Below, piece after piece: positions 56,887 through 64,000 of a stretch of 64,000 bases of DNA. The DNA is taken from the NCBI GenBank assembly GCA_964035545.1, contig OZ037766.1:24202767-24266766 (forward strand), in the 5' to 3' direction. The stretch's first letter is position 1; each line of letters starts with the position of its first letter. A program made the position numbers and the translations under genes. The notes beneath the pieces were generated by a model that made no database searches, was not told the origin of the DNA, and worked only from the letters and a program-made list of their open reading frames with translations. This stretch comes from Bugula neritina. Its lineage: Eukaryota > Bryozoa > Gymnolaemata > Cheilostomatida > Bugulidae.

Positions 56887-59800
56887 ATATGTATATATGT
56901 ATATATATATTAAAAGAAATGAAATAAAATTTGATTAATAAAATGACATTTATTACTAATAGTTCCGTACACTAAAATATTGTGCACTCGTCAGATAAAA
57001 TTGTCATTATGATTGCTCTCAACTATGTAATATGGTAAAACTGAATATATGCACAGAATAAAGCATGAGGATCAAAATATAACAAAGAGGTAGCATTGGA
57101 TGCAATTAGCAGACTTTGTGATATATCTACTAATGAGACCATTTTCAACAATGCCATCTCACAATATTAAGATGCCTTGGCTAAAAGTGGATATAATTAT
57201 CAGCTCAAATACAGAGACTACACTAACAACACCAATACAAGCATCAAACCTATACGACATAGACGAATCATCTGGTACAACCCGCCTTATAGCCGCAATG
57301 TAAAGACCAAAATCGGCTCCTCAAGCTAATAAAAGATGTATTCCGCAGCAAACACACACTGCACAAAATATTTATCAAGAACACACTCAAACTCAGCTAC
57401 AGTTGCTGCCCTAACTTGGAACAAACCATTACTGCTCACAATAAAAGTGTTGCTAATTGTAACACTGCCTCTACATCACAGACAGGCTGCAATTGTAGAA
57501 ATGTAGAGATGTGTTGAAAGTATAATGGCTAAATAATTATGTCAATATCTTTTTATTAAAAAATCACAACTCTAAGTCAATAAGTTCTCTCACAATTTGA
57601 CCATATTTTTGTACCCTTATAACCATTGTGCCCCCCTTTCTCTATAGCAGTTTGGAAATTTTTAAATAGAACACTGCTTTAATGACAATTGCGTGTTAAC
57701 TGTGAAATAAAAATAATTTTCAATTATATCAACTGATATTTTTACCGACTGTATGCTTTTCAAATTTCACAAAATGTACACAATGCTATAAGACTACAGC
57801 TCTGCAGTTGTAAAAGTTTATAATGTAATTAGATAATAGTTATCAAGCTTACCAACACAAGTGACTCCATCACCAGTGTATCCATCCTTACATTTACAGT
57901 GGAATGATCCATCAGTGTTTATACATTCTGCATTTGTTGCACAGTTGTCTGTCTGTTGAGTGCATTCATCTACATCTGAAATTCATCAACATACATAATA
58001 GTATCATAACTAATAATGAATATTGTCGGGAGGAATTATTTTTTCTATAACTAAAGTGACTTATTTTACAGCATTACTGTCAAACTAAACAAAATATATC
58101 CTCAAAGGTATTCCGCTACTAAAATCTAAAACTATTCTGGTATATTAGATAGCTTGTGATATATCAATTCTTACTGACAGAATACTTTGTACATTACAGA
58201 TATATTATTCTATATTAGAAACCCAAAAATATCCCAAATAGAACAATTTAGACATTATTTGACAATGCTCTAACAAACGCTTTGCCTTTCATCAATTATA
58301 TAAACTTTATATTTTTAATAAAATCCATATCAATGGGTTTTAAAGATATGAATTTGCTGAATCGCCATAGAATAAGGTAGTGAACTAGTTCTCAAGCTTG
58401 ATAATGATGTAGAAATGGTATTAGATAAACAAAAACTTGTTTAGAGCAAACACACTCTCATTATATTAAAATCAACAAAGGTATACATTTGTTAGTGTAG
58501 ATCTGATAGGTCCCATTTATCAGATTGAGATAATGACTAGCTTCATTACTAGCTCATGATAACTAGTTCCCACAGAAAAAAAATTCAATTATATTTTCCA
58601 TGCAGCTGATAAATAAAATCTTCTACTATCTTACGTCAGTCATGTGACAATCGTGAGCAATCTCAAGTAGCAGTGAGTTGAGGAAACAAAAGCAATCAAG
58701 TAGGAATGAGGGTTTAACCCCAATTTAGGTTCTACTGGTGAACATTTTGCACTCAGGAATTTACCAATTTAATAGCTTTTTGACACTTAAGGTGGCTGCA
58801 GTTGGTAGGTTTAAATAACTTAATACTTCTAGTAATACGGAAACTAAAGGTACGCTTAAAGAGGAGAAGTAATAAACTGTATCTGGTTAGCATAAAGCTG
58901 CCAATTTCATCATCAGGTCATTAGAGAAATGAGGAAATAGATTACAATTATACCTGCTTGAATCTGAGTGTAAAAATTGGGACATGCCCACAATTTGCAG
59001 TAGAAAAAGTAATCCAATTTAATATAAAACCTGTACTGCATAGAAGCTAGCTAAAGAAACCACAGCGTTACCCCATTTTTTTCCAGCAATCACGCCAGCT
59101 TACATCGTCTGTCAGCTATATGCACTGAGCAGTTCACAATTTACACAGTGGGGAAAGAGGTCTCCAGATTAAATAAATTAAAGCCAAAAATCCTAAGATA
59201 TCTCTCAAACTGGTAGTTGTTATATATAGTTGAATAGGAGTAACCCATCAACTGTTTTAGGTAGTTCAGAGTAATGTTACAATTTTGAGTAACAAAGATA
59301 TTAACTTTGATACACATAGAAGGAAGGAACTATTTGAAAGGTATTTACTCAGGAGGGAACTATATGGAAGAGAGTTAGTAAGGGGAGAACTATATGGAAG
59401 GAATTATTTAAGAGGATAATTATATGGAAATGATTTAAAACAGTAATAGCTTAAATTCTCTTAAAAAACTCTACCAGTTATCAAAAGGATAAATATTATA
59501 ATCTTGAGCTAAATTGTGTTTTTCCTACAAACTGTTTAGTGAACTAAGGCATGACATTAGAATAATAATAAAAACTCTGAAACATTATAAGTACGGTATA
59601 TAATATAGTAAATAATAAGATGTGAGACTACATTTTATAAACTACTGGAATATATTACTCAAACACTTAAAGCATTGGCTTGTATAATAGCATTTAAAAA
59701 CTTTTCCCAAAGCTGCAATTGGCATGGGAGGAAAACACAAACCAGCCCAAGGAGTTAGCTTTTTCAGACTGCATCATGTATAACGTTGTTCAAAGTAGAC

Positions 59801-60821
59801 CCAGTCATATGTAAGAATAACTCCAACAGATTTCAGAGAGTTGGGCTGATATTATCTATGATTTCGAGGTGATAAAGATTTTCCTCAAGAAATTTTGAAA
59901 AAAAGCAAACAGAAATGAAAGAAAATACAGAATGACATTTATACGAGGTATGAAGGAAAATAATTGTGCAGGGAATAGAGAAACAAGGAAATAAGGTGCT
60001 GGGATACAGCTCAAGCAATATATTTCTTCCAATCTACAATGCAATTAAGGAGGGTCTCTCTCGCAAGATAAATAACATAAGGCAGAGTCTAAGAAATTGA
60101 GAAGTGCTAAAATTTCTTTTTGGTACCTGAACAACTTTTACTATTTCCTGTACAGCCAACATCGCAAGAACATTGTATTTTACCGTTCAAAAACTCACAG
60201 ACAGTACTTTCAGAGCATGGTTTTCCTATAACATGTATAAGACAGTCAATTGAATTTAACCTATTCAAACCTGATTCAGATCTGATGGTCTCAGAGCGGT
60301 TATTACTAGTTTTAAAGTCACTGATATTAGAACTTAAAGCTTTGATCAGCAGACACTTGAGCACAAATTTGTTAACTGTGTGAAAAGTTGTCTTCTTAAA
60401 ATACTGGATTATGTGATTTTTTAATAAGACATCTAAAGTAAGGAAAACACATACTTTTCACTCAGTTACTGAGTATATCCTAGTTGGCACTAGAACACAA
60501 ATGTGACTGACAATGCAAAGTTGTTGCAACCTGACATCAAAATCCGTCTTAGACAGTGGGTTAATTTAGGACTAAGCAAAATTTACTCTAAATCCCGTCA
60601 AAGTTACAAACATGAGAACATATAAAAAATTCCGCCAAGTTGGACCATAAGCTATGAAACATAAAGCTTTGAAAATAAAAAATTCCTTGTCTTCACTGAG
60701 CAGACGTTATGGGCAAATCGGTAGAGAAAATTCTGGTAAACTACTAAAGCAACTTACCTGCAGATGTTGCAATGTGGAGAGAGAATATAAGTGCTGCAAC
60801 CAACACTAAAATTCCTTTCAT
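46717..60821 (-). CDS. Mucin-like type I membrane protein with EGF modules, Thr-rich array and signalling tail
   Basis: Exons on the minus strand: 60821-60758 (signal [18 protein letters not shown]), 60225-60127 (EGF, six Cys), 57975-57853 (calcium-binding EGF, DVDEC...GYTGDGVTC), 55990-55949, 55040-51688 (Thr-rich array), 50839-50409, 49926-49876, 49380-49241, 48432-48344 and 47749-47110. Phases close through 1677 codons. Exon 6 carries furin-type sites RKKR and RQKR and may be SEA-like. Exon 8 has [10 protein letters not shown] (end of an EGF fold) and the membrane segment [20 protein letters not shown]. The tail has NPTY plus repeated DGMPT-type motifs. The 3' end is uncertain: after the donor at 47110 (phase 1) the acceptor at 46833 gives an early stop, whereas the coding-like frame 46833-46717 needs phase 0. 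A small exon may be missing. Confidence 0.8.
48535..48830. mobile_element. Foldback MITE, copy 3 (family 1)
   Basis: The left arm TTACTTAATTTAGTACAGAC, CGAAATCTCCAG and AATACACCTAAATAATCAAA match the element at 6176. The right arm (AACATGGGAAATCAAGC then AAATAAAAAGAAGTTCGATT) complements the inner left arm, while the outer right arm is lost and a CGGACAATCACGG block sits in the middle. It lies in an intron of the mucin-like gene. Confidence 0.65.
48988..49137. repeat. Inverted repeat enclosing a C-rich, nearly G-free tract
   Basis: AAAGTAGGTAAAAATAGCAC is inverted at about 49119-49137 as GTGCCATTTTTACCTACTTT, 19 of 20 matching. Between them is about 100 bp of C/A-rich sequence with many CCC and AAACCC words and very few G. 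The opposite strand could form G-quadruplexes. Confidence 0.65.
51880..54990 (-). repeat. 24-bp coding minisatellite of the mucin-like gene
   Basis: About 130 tandem 24-bp units each encode an eight-residue repeat, xETTTAKE, with x mostly T, P, S or A. Changes are largely at synonymous sites or at the x position. Higher-order copies are visible: a marker variant recurs 720 bp (30 units) apart, at about 52843 and 53563, and another 240 bp (10 units) apart, at about 52021 and 52261. The Thr triplets are likely O-glycosylation sites. Confidence 0.95.
55245..55512. repeat. Foldback element in a mucin-gene intron
   Basis: The outer arms GATGACAGTTTCAGTCACCTT and AAAGTGACTGAAAAACGTCATC are imperfect complements, and an inner pair TCAGCTGCTGCAACAC / GTGTTGCAGCAGCTGA is perfect. 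It is probably a MITE; no target duplication is clear. Confidence 0.55.
56577..56912. repeat. (AT)n microsatellite with GT interruptions
   Basis: About 335 bp of AT repeats broken by ATGTAT and GTGTGT words, in an intron of the mucin-like gene. The open frames of Ile/Tyr repeats across it are artefacts. Confidence 0.95.
57095..57530 (+). pseudogene. Retroelement fragment, Penelope-like
   Basis: Conceptual translation gives [18 protein letters not shown], a stop, then [33 protein letters not shown], a frameshift, [19 protein letters not shown], and a cysteine motif CNCRN. This order (IIWxNPPYS, KLxKIFxxNxxKxSYSC, CNCR) is found downstream of the reverse transcriptase and before the GIY-YIG nuclease in Penelope-like retroelements. 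It is decayed, with at least one stop and one frameshift, and sits antisense in an intron of the mucin-like gene. Confidence 0.6.
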
Positions 60822-63040
60822 CTTGAGGGAGAGATATGTGTCAACCCTTTGCTAGCGTACACTGCCTACCAATGGGGAAAAGTGTAGAAGTAGAAAATAC
60901 AGTTTAAAGTAGGGTGTGATAGCGTCTAATGCAATAGACAGAGCCAGTAACCAAAGGAGTGGAATGAAAAACTGAACTCAAACCCCTCAAAGATTAAATT
61001 AAATCAACATTAAAATTGAATCAATACAATTTTACTACCTTTATAGTTAACGAAAATAAAATTTTGATATGCTGAAGACGAAGTCAAGAAGTTGAGAAGT
61101 GATAGGATAAGACTAGCAAAAAGGAGGGGGTTTTGGATTTACTGCTAGGAGAATGGTAACTTGTTGATAGAAATTTATAATCTAAACTATTAGCATAGCA
61201 TTAAGGAACTTAGAAGATAACTACTATTTACAAAGGCGTGAAATAGAAAGATAAAGATAGTATATTCATTTCTATTAGCCTGAAATCCACTAAAAGGGGC
61301 TGAAAGTTGTCAGGCTAAATATCAGCCCAACTTTTTGCAAAAAAATAGCCCCGAGTAAAAGCATGATCTAGCATTTACCGTTCAACTGACTGAATAGCAT
61401 CTTATCACCAAATATTACTGAGGCAGTATCTTATTATGCAACTAATAAGCTGGATATTCAGACTAAAGAGTTTTCTCTATGTGTTTTATATCAGTCCAAA
61501 TTGACTTTCCTTCTCACCGGCACATTTTAAACGTCATAATCCAAACGCACGAAGCAGATTATTTTTTTCGATATTAGAAGATAAAAACATATAGGAAGAA
61601 GTCAGCGCTATTAAACATCAAAGCTGTTTGGTGCCAACCCCAATAACTTAGATATTAAGATTCAACACTATATTTAGCATTACTCGAGTGAATAGGATGA
61701 AACCACAACCAAAGTTAATGCAACTATTCGAATAATGGGAAGTAGTGATACAGAGTGGAGCCAAAATCTGTTTCCCATTGGGACTGTTTCACCAAAAGCA
61801 TAACTGTTTATTTAATACAGAAGTAAAAGACTAGCCATACAAAATAGTCTTCAAGAGAAATGGCTTGTTTGGGTAATTTCTACTCAGTACACACCAGTTT
61901 TATCCAGAAATTATAAACATACAAAATATACACTGGGAGAAGTATCTTAAAAAATAGTGAGGAAAAACACATTTTTTAAGGGAACATTCCAGAAAAAACT
62001 TAAGAAAATAAAGCTATTACTTTTTTCATTACTCCATCCATAATGTAATTTATACCGTGGTGTTACAATTTCTAATAATTTACTGAAACTAGGTTGACTT
62101 TAGCGAAAATGCTAATGAAATTTACGAGTCAACTTCATTGCAATACAAATTTACAGGTGAAGGTCCCAATTATCCATGTTTGTTTATACATTTACAGTTC
62201 ATTTCAATTCAGTTTATCTTACAAAAAATATGCTGGCTTACCAAAATAGTAAGCCTATGCTAAATATCAGGCACTAGCTATTCTTATAAACTAACGCCGT
62301 GGTTAAACTTAATATGCAAGGAATCATTTTTAATTACAGTGACTTTGCTTTGCTTACTAGCTAAATGCTCCATTTTTATATTTGAGAGCATCAACCTCGC
62401 TGCTCACAAACAAACAGTTCTTCAAACTTTGCAAACTTATGCTACAGATTTATTTAACATCTACTCAAAGCTTTTATTGAAATAAATATGCAACATTTCA
62501 ACGAGAAAAAGAAATAAATAAACCTATGAAATTCCAATACAAAAATAAACAACTCTACCAAATTTTCTATCAAGCAGTTAAACATTACACCAAAGTATTA
62601 CAATAAGCAGAATGTACAGGAATAGTGCAAAGCCAGTAACATGTTACTTTGACAAACATAATTTACTGTTATAAAAATTTTATTACAATATCTTCCTATC
62701 ACCTATATCTACACCAATTATAATAACACAAACAACTTTTTAACATAATATGTCAACTAAACTATCAAACTGTGTCCCACAAAACCAAATATAGCAAAGG
62801 GCACCTGTTCGAAATCGACGGTGCCCTTCTCATGGTAGACAGATTGTTGTTAGATGTAGCAACATGCCATGATTCAGTGTTAATCGACAGATAGAAATAA
62901 AGAGCATCTGATGTCATCTGCAACTGTATGATAGAAGAGCACTAGCAGCCAGGTGTCAGTACACTGGAGAGTAGGTGGTGTCATGTGTTAGTGAGATAGA
63001 AAAAACTTGCTGCTAGACACTAACAGCGAGTGTCAAGATC
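60822..63040. other. Spacer upstream of the mucin-like gene
   Basis: About 2.2 kb between the mucin-like ATG and the stop of the next - strand gene. It should hold the mucin promoter and the neighbour's 3' UTR. One strong hairpin occurs at 62797-62828; otherwise I see nothing coding. Confidence 0.4.
62797..62828 (-). other. Stem-loop in a probable 3' UTR
   Basis: AAGGGCACC and GGTGCCCTT are perfect complements, 9 bp, around a 14-base loop. It lies about 210 bp downstream of the stop of the partial gene at 63041, on the strand of that transcript. Confidence 0.6.
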
Positions 63041-63793
63041 TTATATTATAGAAGGTGTGTAAACCTCAAACCTGTCAGGGTCTAAACCACTTCCAGCTTT
63101 ATCTTTCTCAGATCCCTAAACAGAAAAAAATAACCTGCATAAAAGACAAAATTACTGAGGTGTGTGACGATCTAACAACAACATATGTGAAAATACTGGA
63201 ACAAAGGTATAACAGCAGGCACTATATCTACACCTGATATTTTCAGCATGTTGAACCCAACACTGCTGCAGATTCTGTAAAGAAAGCATGGATCACATTT
63301 TATAGAGTATAGGCACTTTTTTTATTACTATGAGGCAAGTAAAGACACGGAAGCATGAAGTCCCATTCTAATTGCTGACAATTGCTACTAACACTCTTTG
63401 CTAAGATTACTAGTTAAAGGCAATAGTGTTGATCAGTAAATTTTGTCCATTAAAAAGCTACTTATACTCTAAAGTCTAAACGATTGGTTGAATGTGCAGC
63501 TAGAGTTAGATCTCCACATGTGTTTTTCCGAAACACCCGTTAACTCCAGCCTATTTTGAAGAGGCTAAACAACTAATAAGGTCATTAGCTTAGATACAGG
63601 TAGCTTTATCCTGTCAACAATCATTTTACTCTCCACTATGTCTGAAATCTCTTGGACAACTTACATAAACACTGTCATTTGCAAAAGTAACAGTTGAGTT
63701 CCAAGCCTTCACTGCAACATATTGCGGGCCAAATGCTGGGGTCTCACACAATTGATCAGCATGCCTCTCTGAGACTATAGCTCTGGGTATATT
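63041..63793 (-). CDS. Last two exons of a probable relative of the mucin-like gene (partial)
   Basis: Exon 63793-63665 (43 codons, phase 0 at both ends; acceptor TTTTCTGTAG, donor GTAAGT) joins exon 63115-63041 (acceptor TTCTGTTTAG). The joined frame ends DPDRFEVYTPSII, stop. The first exon contains ETPAFGPQYVAVKAW, close to [16 protein letters not shown] at the C-terminal end of the neighbouring mucin-like protein. The two genes are on the same strand and adjacent, so a tandem duplication is likely. Upstream exons are beyond the window, so the ectodomain is unknown. Confidence 0.6.
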
Positions 63794-63892
63794 CTACAGA
63801 AAACAATTAGCGCTCTGAACACAATCAAAATCATTGAGACTCTCTTGTGGTAACAGCCGGTGAAAAGCAGAAGAGCTGGCACTCCTCCAATT

Positions 63893-64000
63893 TCACATAT
63901 AGACCCTTCTAGCTACACCCCTAGCCACATTTACACTCCCCAGTCACATATCCACCCTTCTAGCTACACCCCTAGCTACATTTACACTCCCCAGTCATAT
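63893..64000. repeat. About 52-bp minisatellite running off the window
   Basis: CCCTTCTAGCTACACCCCTA, then GCCACATTTACACTCCCCAG, repeats at a period of about 52 bp. Two units are visible before the edge, with one or two differences. Confidence 0.85.

Noticed and set aside
56572-56927. 113- and 92-codon Ile/Tyr frames
   Set aside because: Translation of an (AT)n microsatellite.
57100-57303. 67-codon + strand frame as a gene
   Set aside because: It is an out-of-frame reading of the decayed Penelope-like fragment.

Overview
The window is eukaryotic, AT-rich animal DNA. Genes are split into many short GT-AG exons, most stretches are introns or spacers, and microsatellites, foldback elements and retroelement debris are common. 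The gene content (IFI27/ISG12-like genes, a CNBD2-like gene, Ig-superfamily and mucin/EGF membrane proteins) and the gypsy element fit a marine invertebrate. A lophotrochozoan such as a bryozoan or mollusc is my guess, by inference only. No prokaryotic feature is present. I built multi-exon models by hand from splice signals and reading phase; nearly every exon junction closes in frame.

Layout. (1) 82-1443, +: last exon of an unidentified gene. (2) 2386-11316, -: nine-exon Ig-type receptor, about 1137 aa, with signal peptide, transmembrane segment and long tail. (3) 12977-45450, -: sixteen-exon CNBD2-like gene, about 764 aa. Its 19.4 kb intron (21125-40573) holds, on the opposite strand, two ISG12-like genes (22315-23624, frameshifted; 37511-39428, intact), a 7.3 kb Ty3/gypsy element (25940-33228), a related solo LTR, an AACGTT-rich repeat field, a Harbinger-like MITE and a SINE. 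(4) 46717-60821, -: mucin-like type I membrane protein with two EGF modules, a roughly 1000-residue Thr-rich array, furin-type sites, a membrane-proximal EGF-like stretch, a transmembrane segment and a tail with an NPTY motif and repeated DGMPT motifs. (5) 63041-63793, -: last two exons of a probable relative of (4), running off the right edge.

How it fits together. The set is suggestive of surface and innate-immune functions: an Ig receptor, a mucin receptor and its relative, and two interferon-stimulated-gene homologues. CNBD2 belongs to the cyclic-nucleotide-binding proteins, known in mammals mainly from sperm. There is no operon logic; the link is only proximity.

Most notable: a 20-bp dyad centred exactly on the predicted TCAG initiator of the gypsy LTR, with compensatory changes in a diverged solo LTR 10 kb away; the nesting of two ISG12-like genes inside a CNBD2 intron; and the tail motif shared by the two mucin-region genes.
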